A stretch of 64,000 nt of DNA. Origin: Desulfolutivibrio sulfoxidireducens (lineage in GTDB: Bacteria; Desulfobacterota; Desulfovibrionia; Desulfovibrionales; Desulfovibrionaceae). Numbering within the stretch: position 1 is the first letter of the stretch; each line of letters opens with the position of its first letter. The notes under the pieces were generated by a model. It was not told the origin of the DNA. It made no database searches and saw only the letters and a list, made by a program, of their open reading frames with translations. The translations under genes were made by a program, and so were the position numbers. The stretch lies in NCBI RefSeq assembly GCF_013376475.1, contig NZ_CP045508.1, positions 3,074,001 to 3,138,000 of the forward strand, read 5' to 3'. Positions 18,070 through 27,399 of the stretch are shown one piece after another.

Positions 18070-18330
18070 CCGCCCCCCCCGGGGGTCGCCGCCCCGGACC
18101 CCGCCCGGGGCCGCCGCCCCGGCCCCCCCCGGGGCCGCCGCCCCGGACCCCCCGGGGCCGCCGCCCCGGACCCCGCCCGGGGGAAATCATTCCCCCCGGA
18201 CCCCCCGACTCCGGTCGCGGCCTCCCGGCGCGACGCGCCGGAAGGCCGCGACCGGAAATCAAGGGGCACGGAGACAATCATGCCCTCCGGGAGGAGTTCA
18301 GGCCATGCGAGACTGATTTCACCGGCGGTG
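18070..18330 (-). repeat. GC-rich 3'-end hairpin element, copy 1
   Basis: Directly behind the stop at 18069 there are several near-copies of GGGGCCGCCGCCCCGGACCC, then an AATCATTCCCCCCGGACC block. Next comes a long palindrome (arms 18211-18232 and 18234-18255, 21 of 22 positions paired, centre CGGCGCGACGCGCCG). A tail block at 18256-18325 contains GGAGACAATCATGCCCTCC and GACTGATTTCACC. Related elements lie at 58340-58560 and 61133-61236. All follow a gene in the same relative orientation. Confidence 0.75.
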
Positions 18331-18431
18331 GCGGGGCGCACCCGATTGGCCGCCCCGCGCATGACATGTTCCTGGGATTCAGGTAACCGGGACATTGCTC
18401 GGTACCAGACGATGCAACAAGAGGGGGAAGC

Positions 18432-21152
18432 ATGGATTCCATAACGGACAAGATCTGGCACCACCTCGATGCCAATGCGGCGCTCCAGACTCTAAGCACT
18501 GATTCCGAGAAAGGGCTGGATACCTTCGAGGTCCAGCACCGGGCCAAGGAGTTCGGGCCCAACGCGATCACCCGGCGCAGGGGCAAGACGCGTCTCGAAC
18601 GCTTGATGCTGCAGTTCCACCAGCCGCTCATCTATATCCTCATCGCGGCCGGCGTGATCACAGCCGCCCTGGGCGAACCCGTGGACTCCCTCGTCATCAT
18701 CGGCGTGGTGCTCGTCAACGCCGTGGTGGGCTACATGCAGGAGGCCAAGGCGGCCGGGGCCCTGGAGGCCCTGGCCCAATCCATGGTCACCGAGGCCACA
18801 GTCCTCCGCGCCGGCACGGCCCGGCGCATATCCGCCGTGGAGCTGGTCCCCGGAGACCTGGTGGTGCTGCGCTCAGGCGACAAGACCCCGGCGGACCTGC
18901 GGCTCGTATCGGTGAAAAACCTCCAGGTGGACGAGTCGGCGCTCACCGGCGAATCCCTCCCCGTGGAGAAAGGCGAAAAGACTCTCCCGCCTGAAACACT
19001 CCTGGCCGACCGCCGCAACATGGCCTACGCCTCGACGCTGGTCACCTACGGACAGGCTGTGGGCGTGGTGATTTCCACCGGCGACCGCACCGAGATCGGC
19101 CGCATATCCAGCATGGTATCCCAGGCCGACGAGCTGGCCACCCCCCTGACCCGCAAGATCGAATCCTTCAGCCGCACGCTGCTGTGGGCCATCCTGGGCC
19201 TCGCCGCCCTGACCTTCCTGACGGGCGTCCTGCGGGGCGAGTCCGCCGCCGAGATGTTCATGGCCGCCGTGGCCCTGGCCGTCGGGGCAATCCCCGAGGG
19301 CCTGCCCGCGGCCGTGACGGTCATCCTGGCCATGGGCGTCTCGCGCATGGCCGCCCGTGGCGCGATCATCCGCAAGCTGCCCGCTGTGGAGACCCTTGGC
19401 GGGGCGACCGTCATCTGCTCGGACAAAACCGGCACCCTGACCCAGAACCAAATGACCGTGACCGAAATCCTCGCCGGAGGGCGCATACGTTCCCTAACCG
19501 GCTCCGGGTACGACCCGGCGGGCCGGGTAAAGGACATGGACGCCCCGGACGAGGCGCTACGCGAGACCCTCCTGGCCGGGCTTTTGTGCAACGACGCGCG
19601 CATCGAGGCCGGAGAAGCCGGGACCTTGGTCATGGGCGACCCCACGGAGGCCGCCCTTCTGGTGGCGGCCGCCAAGGCCGGGCTGGACCGCGAGGAGATG
19701 TCCGGCCGCCTGCCGCGTCTGGACACCCTGCCCTTCGAGTCGCGGCACCAGTACATGGCCACCCTCCACAGCCGTGGGCCGGAAGCGCCCCCTGTGGTCT
19801 ATTTCAAGGGTTCGGCCGAGGTGGTGCTGGAGCGGGCCACACGCCTCATGAATCCCGAGGGAACCCTCTCTCCCCCGGACATCGGGCGGATACGGGCCGA
19901 GGCGGAGCGCATGGCGTCCCGGGGGCTTCGGGTGCTGGCCATGGCCCGGAAGGAGCTGCCCGCCGGCACCCGCGCCGTGGACCACGCCGACGTCGCCTCG
20001 GACCTCGTCTTCCTCGGGCTGCAGGGCATGATCGACCCCCCCAGGCCGGAGGCGGTCGCGGCGGTTCAAACCTTCCATCGGGCCGGGGTTCGGGTCAAAA
20101 TGATCACCGGCGACCATGCCCTGACCGCGGCGGCCATCGGTTCGCAACTCGGCCTCGGCGGGTCCTCCTGCTCCGCCTCCGAAACCTGCCGCGTGCTCAC
20201 CGGGATGGACATGGCGGAAATGGCCGACGCCGAATTGGTGGCCCGGGCAACGGAAACCGCCGTTTTTGCCCGGGTGGCCCCGGATCAGAAGCTCAGGCTG
20301 GTCATGGCCCTGCAGAGCCTGGGGAACGTCGTGGCCATGACCGGCGACGGCGTCAACGACGCCCCGGCGCTCAAGCAGGCCGACATCGGCGTGGCCATGG
20401 GCCTGGGAGGCACCGAGGCCGCCAAGGAGGCCTCGGACATGGTGCTCACCGACGACAACTTCACCACCATCGAGGCCGCTGTGGAGGAAGGGCGCGGCGT
20501 CTACGACAACCTGCTCAAGTTCATCGTCTGGACCCTTCCCACCAACGTGGGGGAAGGGCTGATCATCCTGGTGGCCGTCCTCATGGGGACGGCCTTGCCC
20601 ATCCTGCCCGTGCAGATTCTGTGGATCAACATGACCACGGCGGGCTGCCTCGGGCTCACCCTGGCCTTCGAGCCCAGGGAGCCCGGCCTCATGGACAGGC
20701 CGCCCAGGCGGGTGGACCATCCCATCCTGGACAGGGAACTCATCATCCGGATCATCCTGGTGGGAACCATCCTGCTCTTAGCCGCGTTCGGCCTCTACGA
20801 GTGGGAGCTTCTCGCCACGGGCGACGAGGCCCAGGCGCGAACCCTGGCCGTCAATGTGTTCGTCATGGTCGAGGCCTTCTATCTGTTCAACAGCCGTTCC
20901 TTCACCCGCTCGCCCCTGGCCCTGGGCTTCGCCGGGAACCCGTGGCTGCTGGGGGGCGTTGCCCTGATGATGGCGCTGCAGGCCATGTTCACCTACGTCC
21001 CGGCCATGAACGCCATGTTTCATTCCGCGCCGGTGACGCTGACGAGTTGGGTCAAGGCGGCGGCGGTGGGCCTCGTGGCCTTTCTCGTGATGGAGTTCAA
21101 GAAAAAGATGCGGATCGGGGCCGGCCCGGCGGCAAAGGACCATCCCGCCTAA
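18432..21152 (+). CDS. P2-type cation-transporting P-type ATPase
   Basis: The 906-residue protein is a full-length P-type ATPase of the Ca2+/Na+-pump-like class. It has an N-terminal cation-ATPase domain, the TGES actuator loop, the PEGLP membrane motif, the phosphorylation motif DKTGTLT (Asp331), the nucleotide-binding KGSAE region and the hinge TGDGVNDAP, and it ends in a C-terminal six-helix domain. It moves a cation across the inner membrane with ATP. The ion (Ca2+, Mg2+, Mn2+ or H+) cannot be fixed from these motifs, and there are no heavy-metal CPx motifs. AGGGGGA lies before the ATG. Confidence 0.9.
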   Translation: MDSITDKIWHHLDANAALQTLSTDSEKGLDTFEVQHRAKEFGPNAITRRRGKTRLERLMLQFHQPLIYILIAAGVITAALGEPVDSLVIIGVVLVNAVVGYMQEAKAAGALEALAQSMVTEATVLRAGTARRISAVELVPGDLVVLRSGDKTPADLRLVSVKNLQVDESALTGESLPVEKGEKTLPPETLLADRRNMAYASTLVTYGQAVGVVISTGDRTEIGRISSMVSQADELATPLTRKIESFSRTLLWAILGLAALTFLTGVLRGESAAEMFMAAVALAVGAIPEGLPAAVTVILAMGVSRMAARGAIIRKLPAVETLGGATVICSDKTGTLTQNQMTVTEILAGGRIRSLTGSGYDPAGRVKDMDAPDEALRETLLAGLLCNDARIEAGEAGTLVMGDPTEAALLVAAAKAGLDREEMSGRLPRLDTLPFESRHQYMATLHSRGPEAPPVVYFKGSAEVVLERATRLMNPEGTLSPPDIGRIRAEAERMASRGLRVLAMARKELPAGTRAVDHADVASDLVFLGLQGMIDPPRPEAVAAVQTFHRAGVRVKMITGDHALTAAAIGSQLGLGGSSCSASETCRVLTGMDMAEMADAELVARATETAVFARVAPDQKLRLVMALQSLGNVVAMTGDGVNDAPALKQADIGVAMGLGGTEAAKEASDMVLTDDNFTTIEAAVEEGRGVYDNLLKFIVWTLPTNVGEGLIILVAVLMGTALPILPVQILWINMTTAGCLGLTLAFEPREPGLMDRPPRRVDHPILDRELIIRIILVGTILLLAAFGLYEWELLATGDEAQARTLAVNVFVMVEAFYLFNSRSFTRSPLALGFAGNPWLLGGVALMMALQAMFTYVPAMNAMFHSAPVTLTSWVKAAAVGLVAFLVMEFKKKMRIGAGPAAKDHPA

Positions 21153-21153
21153 C

Positions 21154-21173
21154 ACGGGGGGCAAGCCCCCCGT
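21154..21173. terminator. Hairpin between the convergent ATPase and cysteine synthase genes
   Basis: ACGGGGGG and CCCCCCGT pair perfectly around CAAG in the 21-base gap between the two stops. It could act in both directions. No T-run is present. Confidence 0.5.
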
Positions 21174-23483
21174 TCATCTGAAAAGTCGGGGACCCGAAGG
21201 GGTGTCTTCCAGCCGGTAGCCGGCTGCGGCGATATCGCGGCGCAGGGAGTCCGCCCGGGCGAAGTCCTTGTCGCGGCGGGCGGTTTCGCGTTCCTGGAGA
21301 AGCGGCGCGACGGACCGGGGCCACTGGGAGCGCGGGATGGGCAGGGCATTCTCGTCGAGGAGCCCGAGGATGGAATCCACCTGGCGCAGGGCGGCCAGGC
21401 AGGCCGAGGCGTCGGCCGGGGAGAGGGTGGCGCGGCGGGTATTGACCGTGCGGCAAAAGGCGAAGAGTTCGGGCCAGAATGTGTAGAGTCCGAGGTCATC
21501 CTCCAGGGCGGCGGCCAGGGCCGGGAAAAGGCCTGTGGCGGCGGCCTGGGCATCGGCCGAGGCGACGGCCGGGGATGTGTCGCCGTCGGCGATTTCGGCC
21601 AGGACCATGGCGGTTTCCTGGACCCTGGCCCGGTTCTTGCCCCACATGGCCAGGGTGTCGGCGGCCAGGGACAGGGATTTGCGGTAGGCGGCGGACAAAA
21701 GCCACAGACGGATGTCCCGGGGGGAAAAGCCCCTGGCCAGGAGGGCGTGGATGTCCGGGGCGGGGGGTTCGTCGTCCGTGCGCGACCCGGCGGCGGCCCT
21801 GGCCTGCCCGGTCACCAGCCAGGCCAGGGGGGTCGCGCCGGCCGCCCGGGACCAGATGGAGCGCAGGTTTTCCAGGTGGGGGAAGCACTGGTCCTCGCCG
21901 GCCAGGACGACGGTAATGGTAGGCAGTCCGGCCAGGGCGGCCACGGCCATCTGGAGGAACCAGCTTGGCCGGACGTTGCCCCAGGGGGTGGCCATGAGGT
22001 CGCCGCGTTTGAGGTCCTTGAGGCTGACGCGTTTGAGCAACGTGAAGTCCTGGGGATTTTCCTTGAGATAGGCGGCCAGGTCCACGGTCTTGCCCAGGGC
22101 CAGCTTGGTCGGGTCGGCGTGCAGCAGTTCGCCGTAGCCCTTGTCCCGGGTCACGTCGAAGTAGACGCTGCGCAATTTTTCATAGGCCAGCCCGCGACGC
22201 AGGAGTTTGTCGGCCAGGTCCACGGCCCGGTCCTGGGCCGAGGAGGCGGCCACAAAGGGGATTTTGACCCCGAGCGGGGAGGCTATTTCGGAAAGGCCGG
22301 CCATGGCCCGGGCGGTGAATTCGGCCCTGGACAGATTGGCCGCCGCGGCGGCCGAAAGGGCCTTGTCCTCCAGGTCGGCCACGCCCACAGCGGAAGCGAC
22401 GCGCGCCCCGGCGCGTTCCAGGTAGCGCGCCAGCACGTCCAGAAAGACGATGCGCCGCCAGGCGTCCACCTCGCCCGGCATGGTCAGGGGCGGCCCCATG
22501 GCGAAGAGGCCGTGCGGGCCGGCGGCCGGGTCGAGGTAGACCCGCTCCCCTCCGGCCACGCGGGGCAGGCCCACGCCTTTTTTCTCAGGCGTGGCGAAAA
22601 GGCTGGTGCTCAGGTAGCGTTCGCCGCCGTCGGGCAGGATGGTGACCACCAGGCCATTGGTCAGGCCGGCGGCCACCCGCAACGCCCCGGCCATGGCCGC
22701 GCCGCCGCTCATGCCGGCCAGGATGCCCTCCTCGCGGGCCAGCCGGCGGGCGGTTTCAAAGGCCTCCTCGTCGGGAACGCGCAGGATCTCGTCCATGGCC
22801 CGCTTGTCGTAGATACCGGGCGGATAGGACTCCTGCATGTTTTTCAGGCCCTGGATGCGGTGTCCGGGCGCGGGTTCCACGGCCACGACGCGCACGGCCG
22901 GGTTCATCTCCTTGAGTCTCTTGGCGCAGCCCATGGCCGTGCCCGAGGTGCCCAGGGCGACCACCAGATGGGTCAGCCGGCCCTCGGTCTGCTCCCATAT
23001 CTCAAGGCCCGTGCCCTGGTAGTGGGCGTCGATGCTGGCCGGATTGTTGAACTGGTCCATGAGCACATATTCCTCGGGATGCTCGCGGACCAGGCGGTAG
23101 GCCTCCTCGATGGCCCCGTCCGTACCCAGATGACCCGGAGTGAGCACGATCTGGGCCCCGTAGGCGCGCATGATGCGCTTGCGTTCCTCGGAGGCCGAGG
23201 CCGGCATGAGCAGCCGCAGGCGGTAGCCCTTGACGGCGCAGACCATGGCCAACCCGATGCCGGTATTGCCGGAGGTGGCCTCGATGACGGTCTTGTCCCG
23301 GGTCAGTTCGCCGCTTTGCTCGGCGGCGCCGATCATGGCCATGGCCACCCGGTCCTTGATGGAGCCGCCGGGATTTTTGGCCTCGAGCTTGACGGCCACG
23401 GTCACGGCCGGATTGGGGTTCAGGCGACGGACGGTCACCAGGGGGGTGTTTCCTATAAGGGTCAAAATATCGTCATGGATCAT
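21174..23483 (-). CDS. Cysteine synthase fused to a degenerate cysteinyl-tRNA-synthetase-like domain
   Basis: Residues 1 to about 300 are a PLP-dependent O-acetylserine sulfhydrylase (CysK/CysM) with Lys43 in NPGGSIKDR, the substrate loop TSGNTG and a GTSGTAMG phosphate loop, so cysteine synthesis is expected. Residues about 330-769 align by pattern with CysRS: an FDVLARYL-like helix after the HIGH position, GEDQCFPHLEN in place of IDLIFPHHEN, and a C-terminal DALR-like helix bundle. However, HIGH reads EVDA, KMSKS is absent, and the zinc cysteines are lost, so aminoacylation is not expected. The second half may sense cysteine or tRNA, or scaffold the enzyme. The start at 23483 gives the normal CysK N-terminus; an upstream extension looks non-coding. 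Confidence 0.88.
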   Translation of the reverse strand: MIHDDILTLIGNTPLVTVRRLNPNPAVTVAVKLEAKNPGGSIKDRVAMAMIGAAEQSGELTRDKTVIEATSGNTGIGLAMVCAVKGYRLRLLMPASASEERKRIMRAYGAQIVLTPGHLGTDGAIEEAYRLVREHPEEYVLMDQFNNPASIDAHYQGTGLEIWEQTEGRLTHLVVALGTSGTAMGCAKRLKEMNPAVRVVAVEPAPGHRIQGLKNMQESYPPGIYDKRAMDEILRVPDEEAFETARRLAREEGILAGMSGGAAMAGALRVAAGLTNGLVVTILPDGGERYLSTSLFATPEKKGVGLPRVAGGERVYLDPAAGPHGLFAMGPPLTMPGEVDAWRRIVFLDVLARYLERAGARVASAVGVADLEDKALSAAAAANLSRAEFTARAMAGLSEIASPLGVKIPFVAASSAQDRAVDLADKLLRRGLAYEKLRSVYFDVTRDKGYGELLHADPTKLALGKTVDLAAYLKENPQDFTLLKRVSLKDLKRGDLMATPWGNVRPSWFLQMAVAALAGLPTITVVLAGEDQCFPHLENLRSIWSRAAGATPLAWLVTGQARAAAGSRTDDEPPAPDIHALLARGFSPRDIRLWLLSAAYRKSLSLAADTLAMWGKNRARVQETAMVLAEIADGDTSPAVASADAQAAATGLFPALAAALEDDLGLYTFWPELFAFCRTVNTRRATLSPADASACLAALRQVDSILGLLDENALPIPRSQWPRSVAPLLQERETARRDKDFARADSLRRDIAAAGYRLEDTPSGPRLFR

Positions 23484-23563
23484 GGAGTGCGCCTTGGATG
23501 GGATGCTTGCGGGGAGTTCGTGGACACGCCGTGTGTTAGGCAAAAAAGGCGCGCTGTGCAAGG

Positions 23564-23580
23564 GTGGCAGGAAACTTGCT
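23564..23580 (+). promoter_or_regulatory. Candidate sigma54 promoter of the Maf gene
   Basis: GTGGCAGGAAACTTGCT matches YTGGCACGRNNNTTGCW at all but two specified positions, with GG and GC exactly 10 bases apart. A start near 23591 would give a leader of about 24 bases before the ATG at 23615. Sigma54 control is common for late flagellar genes. Confidence 0.6.
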
Positions 23581-23614
23581 TTACCCCGGGGAAAATACTT
23601 CCCGAGGTCATGCC

Positions 23615-25393
23615 ATGTCCGTCAGCGTCTTTTTGCAGGACAACCTCACGACCCTGGCCAAGATCGGCTCCCCGATCGTGAAATGGCTTGAGTCCCATGC
23701 CGTGCCGCCGGATGTCGTGGCCGGCCGTGTGCGCAAAAACCCCATGGGGCACCTGGATTACGCGCCCGGGGAGGGACCGTCGCTGTACGGGGCCATGCCG
23801 CCGGGCATGGTCTACCGGGGCTGGACCCCGGCCGACGACGGCCGTCTGGCCGCCGGGGCCACGATCATCATCGGTTCGGGACTGGGGTACGGCATAAACC
23901 ATGTCCTGGCCAAGACCCCCAACACCCACAAGGTGCTGGTCATCGAGCCTTCGCCGGAACTGCTTGTGGCCTGCCTGGGACTGACCGACTACCGGCCGTT
24001 TCTCCATGCCAAAAAACTGATCTTTCTGCCTCCGGACAAGGCGATCTTCGAGGAGGTCCTCAAGACCCTGGACGTGTGTTTCCTGTTCGGCAAGATCCAC
24101 CTGCGCGCGGACATGGCCTGCAAGCAGTTCGGCCCGGACTACGCCAGGTGGACCGCGCACGTCCGGGCCCGGCTGGAGAACACCTCCGTGGAGCTGTCCA
24201 CCCTGCGTCAAAAACAGGACGTCATGGTCGGCAACGAGCTCAAGAACTACCATCAGGCCATGAACGAGGGCAGCCTTCTGGGCCTTCGGGACGCGGCCCG
24301 GGGCCTGGCGACGGTGATCATGGGCGCGGGGCCGTCCCTGGGGCGTTTCGCCCCGGAGTTGGCCAAACGGCGCGGGCACGCCCTGTACACCACGGCCCTG
24401 CAGACCCTGCCGGCCCTGGAGAAGGTGGGATTCAAGCCCGATGTGTGCATGGCCATCGATTTCAGGCCGGAAATGCGGGCCTGCATCGAAAATTTGCGGG
24501 ACCGGTCCTTTGCCGCCGACATCCCGCTGATCTATTCCACCAAGATGGACCCGGAGGTCCTGGCCCTGTATCCCGGGCCCAAGCATCCCATGTGGACCGT
24601 GGGCGGCATCGGCACCTACGTTTTGGCCAATAACGAACTGGTCATGGACGCGGGCGGCAACGTGGCCGTGTCCCTGTGCCGGTTCCTGATCACCTGCGGC
24701 GTGGCCAGCATCCTTTTGGTCGGCCAGGACTTCGCCTGGTCCGGGGAGGCCACCCACGTCTCAGGGCACCATGCCGCCAAAGGCCGCTACGTCTACAACC
24801 CCAAACGCGATCTGGCCCTGAAAAACGCCCACGGGGAAACCATTTATTCCAATGTCGGCTACATGGCCGCCAAGCGGGACCTGGAGAAGTCCCTTTGCGA
24901 GGGGCGCGTCGCGGTGTTCAATCTGTACGGCGGGGGGGTTCCGATCGCGCCGGCGCAAAACGTGACCCTGGACCAGGCCCATCTGGCCGGGGCCCTGGCC
25001 TCGGCCCCGGGCAGCATGGAGTGGTTCCGAAAGGCCCTGGCGCGTTCCCGCACGCCCCGGGTCAGGCCGATATTTTCCCCGCGCGCCCCGAAGTGGTCGA
25101 CTTCGCTCAAAAACGTGGCCGGCCGCCTGGAGAAGCTCTTCAAGAACCCCGGCAAGAACGCGGCCGAGATACGGGTCATGTTCGAGCGCGTCCGCTTTTT
25201 TCTCAGGCAGGACCCGTTGTATCTGCCCTATCTTTACAACGAGCTCATGGACATGGCCGGGCTGTGCCACGCCCGCGCCACATACGGCATCAAGGACATG
25301 GTGGAATTCCGGCGCATCCGCCGGCGGGTGATGGAGAAGGTCCGGGAGATGGACCAGGCGCTGTGCGGCGGCCGGCAGTGGCGGGCGGCGTAG
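23615..25393 (+). CDS. Motility-associated (Maf/DUF115) glycosyltransferase family protein
   Basis: The 592-residue protein has the central DUF115/MptE-like domain (IMGAGPSLGRFAPEL, near residue 235, then FKPDVCMAIDFRPE and VGQDFAWSGEATH) and an N-terminal Rossmann-like half (IIIGSGLGYGINHVL). Maf proteins transfer pseudaminic or legionaminic acid onto flagellin, which fits the nonulosonate synthase at 76-1128. That link is inferred. GAGG lies 8 bases before the ATG. It stands alone with its own sigma54-type promoter and converges on the tad cluster. Confidence 0.82.
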   Translation: MSVSVFLQDNLTTLAKIGSPIVKWLESHAVPPDVVAGRVRKNPMGHLDYAPGEGPSLYGAMPPGMVYRGWTPADDGRLAAGATIIIGSGLGYGINHVLAKTPNTHKVLVIEPSPELLVACLGLTDYRPFLHAKKLIFLPPDKAIFEEVLKTLDVCFLFGKIHLRADMACKQFGPDYARWTAHVRARLENTSVELSTLRQKQDVMVGNELKNYHQAMNEGSLLGLRDAARGLATVIMGAGPSLGRFAPELAKRRGHALYTTALQTLPALEKVGFKPDVCMAIDFRPEMRACIENLRDRSFAADIPLIYSTKMDPEVLALYPGPKHPMWTVGGIGTYVLANNELVMDAGGNVAVSLCRFLITCGVASILLVGQDFAWSGEATHVSGHHAAKGRYVYNPKRDLALKNAHGETIYSNVGYMAAKRDLEKSLCEGRVAVFNLYGGGVPIAPAQNVTLDQAHLAGALASAPGSMEWFRKALARSRTPRVRPIFSPRAPKWSTSLKNVAGRLEKLFKNPGKNAAEIRVMFERVRFFLRQDPLYLPYLYNELMDMAGLCHARATYGIKDMVEFRRIRRRVMEKVREMDQALCGGRQWRAA

Positions 25394-25479
25394 CCGACAA
25401 ACATACCGATTCCCCGCCCGCGCGCGCCGCATCGGCCGCATAGGGGGAGAAGGCCCTCACGGGCCGGCCGGCCCCTGGG

Positions 25480-26025
25480 TCAGTTGCAGGAGGCCCAGGG
25501 CTCGTTGACCCGGCGCTCCGACCGCGACAGGGGGATGTCCAGGTTCGAAAGCCCGCCGAACAGGGTGGCCACGGCGACGAACGGGTCCAGGGGATGGTAG
25601 GTGTAGTCCACCTTGACCTCCACCATGTCGCACGGCCCGCCCAGGTTCCCGGAGACGCCCTCCCCCGAGGTGTCGGTCCCTTCCCAGCTTTGCACGGTGA
25701 CGACCGGCGTTCCCTCCAGGGCCAGAAGATTCAGGTGGGCGTTCACCGCCTCCTCCACCAGGGCCGTGCCGCGCGATCCGTCATCCACGCCCGCGCCCGA
25801 GGCCGCCGCCTCCACCCCGAGCCGGACGGCGTGCTGCATGCCCAGGCTGATGCGCATCATGTTGGCCACGTCAAAGATACCCATGACCAGAAAGATGAGC
25901 AACGGCAGCACCAGGGCCATTTCCACGGCCGCCGTTCCCCGGCTGCCGGGATCGCCCCGGCCCGGAGACCTGGCCGAAGGCCTCCCCTGGTGGTCCTTAC
26001 CGGCGTTTCGTTCGTTCCTGGTCAT
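25480..26025 (-). CDS. tadE: TadE-like pseudopilin
   Basis: This 181-residue protein has the TadE signature: a short cytoplasmic basic leader, then RGTAAVEMALVLPLLIFLVM, where Glu marks the TadE processing region, followed by a periplasmic domain. It is expected to be cleaved by the prepilin peptidase and to assist Flp pilus assembly. GGGGAGGGG precedes the ATG. It is the last gene of the cluster and one of two TadE paralogues. Confidence 0.85.
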   Translation of the reverse strand: MTRNERNAGKDHQGRPSARSPGRGDPGSRGTAAVEMALVLPLLIFLVMGIFDVANMMRISLGMQHAVRLGVEAAASGAGVDDGSRGTALVEEAVNAHLNLLALEGTPVVTVQSWEGTDTSGEGVSGNLGGPCDMVEVKVDYTYHPLDPFVAVATLFGGLSNLDIPLSRSERRVNEPWASCN

Positions 26026-26055
26026 GGCCCCTCCCCTTTTCCCACGATCCCGAGC

Positions 26056-27399
26056 CTACTGGCTCGTGCCCATGGCCTCGGACACGGGGATGAGCCGGTG
26101 CCCGAGCTGGCGGCCGATGAGCTTGAACACGTCCTGGATGTCCTCGGCGCTGGGGGCGTTGAAATAGTGGTCGTCGTCCGTCTTGGACGAGGCGATCTGC
26201 TTCATAAGCGAGATGTCTGTGGAATCGGAATTTCCGAAGCGGATGGAGAAGATCTCGATCCCGGCGTTCTTGGAGGTCTGGGCCTCGCTGAGCATGGCCG
26301 CGTTGAGTCCGCCGCCGTCCGTGCAGTTGGGGAAATTGGCCGGAGCGGGATAGGTGGTGGACAGGCCCATGCCGAAGTAGGCGTTGGTCCAGTAGTTGTT
26401 GGGGGTCCGGGAGGTGGCGTAGGTGCCGCCGCACCGGGCGTCCTCGGTATCGCCGTCGGTCAGGACGATCATGATCTTGCGGTACTTTTCGTCGGTGCTG
26501 CCCTCGGTGAAGGGGGCCTCCGGGGTCAGGACGTTACGCCCCCACTTGATGCCCTCGGAGATGATGGTTCCCGAGCCCGCGCCGGAGGCGCTTAGGGCCG
26601 AGATACGGCTTAAAAGCGTGGCCCGGTCGGTGCTTAGGGCCTCGGTATAGGAGATGTTGCTGCAGGTGTCGGAGTCGACGCTTAGGCTCGATCCGACCGG
26701 ATAGCGATACTTGGCGGCCTTGTAGACGTCGAGCAGGGCCCCGTTGTTGAGGGTGCCGTCGGCGTTGCGGCAGCCCGTGGCCACCCCGTCCACCCCGGCC
26801 CGCAGCCGGACCTTGCTGCGAAAGGGCACCAGGCCGATCTTGGTCGAGGGGGTGATGCCCGAGGGCAGGATCAGTTCCACCAGGTCCGTGGCCGCCGCCT
26901 TGACGTTGGTCAGGGGGGTGCCGCTCATGCTGCCGGTGGTGTCCAAAACCAGGACGATCTCCAGGTTGTTGAACCCGGCGCAGGCCTGGGCCGTGACCGT
27001 ATCGCCGCTTAGACCCAGGACGTCCATGAGCAGGTAGTCCACGTTCACCGCGCCCTTAACGCAGGCGCTACGGACCTCGGAGCCGGGACCGGCCGAGACC
27101 ATGGTCGCGGCGGGGTAGTTCTGGGTGAGCATCGATTCGGCCGCGGCCGAGGCGATGCCCTTGTCCATGTCCGGGTCTTCCGGCAGAGACATGCTTCCGG
27201 CCAGGGCCGCCGCGTCCACGGCGTTTTGCAGGGCGCGCTGGGCCAGGTACAATCTCCCGCCGTCGATAGCCAGTCCGGCCGCCCCGACGACCACGGGCAG
27301 AAGCAGGGCCATCATCACGGTCACGGAGCCGCGCGTCGTGAGCCGGGACGATGCGCCGCCAACGCGCCGCCTAGGGCAGGGGCATGGTCGTTGACGCAT
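26056..27399 (-). CDS. tadG: TadG-like protein with von Willebrand A domain
   Basis: The 447-residue protein has an N-terminal Tad-type hydrophobic segment (TRGSVTVMMALLLPVVVGAA) with the following LAIDGGRLYLAQRALQNAVD block, then a VWA domain with MIDAS motif DTTGSMS near residue 155 and a distal LTDGD. TadG proteins are envelope-anchored partners of Tad/Flp pilus assembly, and the VWA domain likely mediates adhesion or metal-dependent contacts. The ATG at 27399 overlaps the upstream tadE by 29 bases; the start is uncertain because no strong ribosome-binding site is visible. Confidence 0.82.
   Translation of the reverse strand: MRQRPCPCPRRRVGGASSRLTTRGSVTVMMALLLPVVVGAAGLAIDGGRLYLAQRALQNAVDAAALAGSMSLPEDPDMDKGIASAAAESMLTQNYPAATMVSAGPGSEVRSACVKGAVNVDYLLMDVLGLSGDTVTAQACAGFNNLEIVLVLDTTGSMSGTPLTNVKAAATDLVELILPSGITPSTKIGLVPFRSKVRLRAGVDGVATGCRNADGTLNNGALLDVYKAAKYRYPVGSSLSVDSDTCSNISYTEALSTDRATLLSRISALSASGAGSGTIISEGIKWGRNVLTPEAPFTEGSTDEKYRKIMIVLTDGDTEDARCGGTYATSRTPNNYWTNAYFGMGLSTTYPAPANFPNCTDGGGLNAAMLSEAQTSKNAGIEIFSIRFGNSDSTDISLMKQIASSKTDDDHYFNAPSAEDIQDVFKLIGRQLGHRLIPVSEAMGTSQ

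Noticed and set aside
18070-18260. Ordinary rho-independent terminator
   Set aside because: The stems are far longer than usual, there is no T-run, and related elements with the same layout recur elsewhere.
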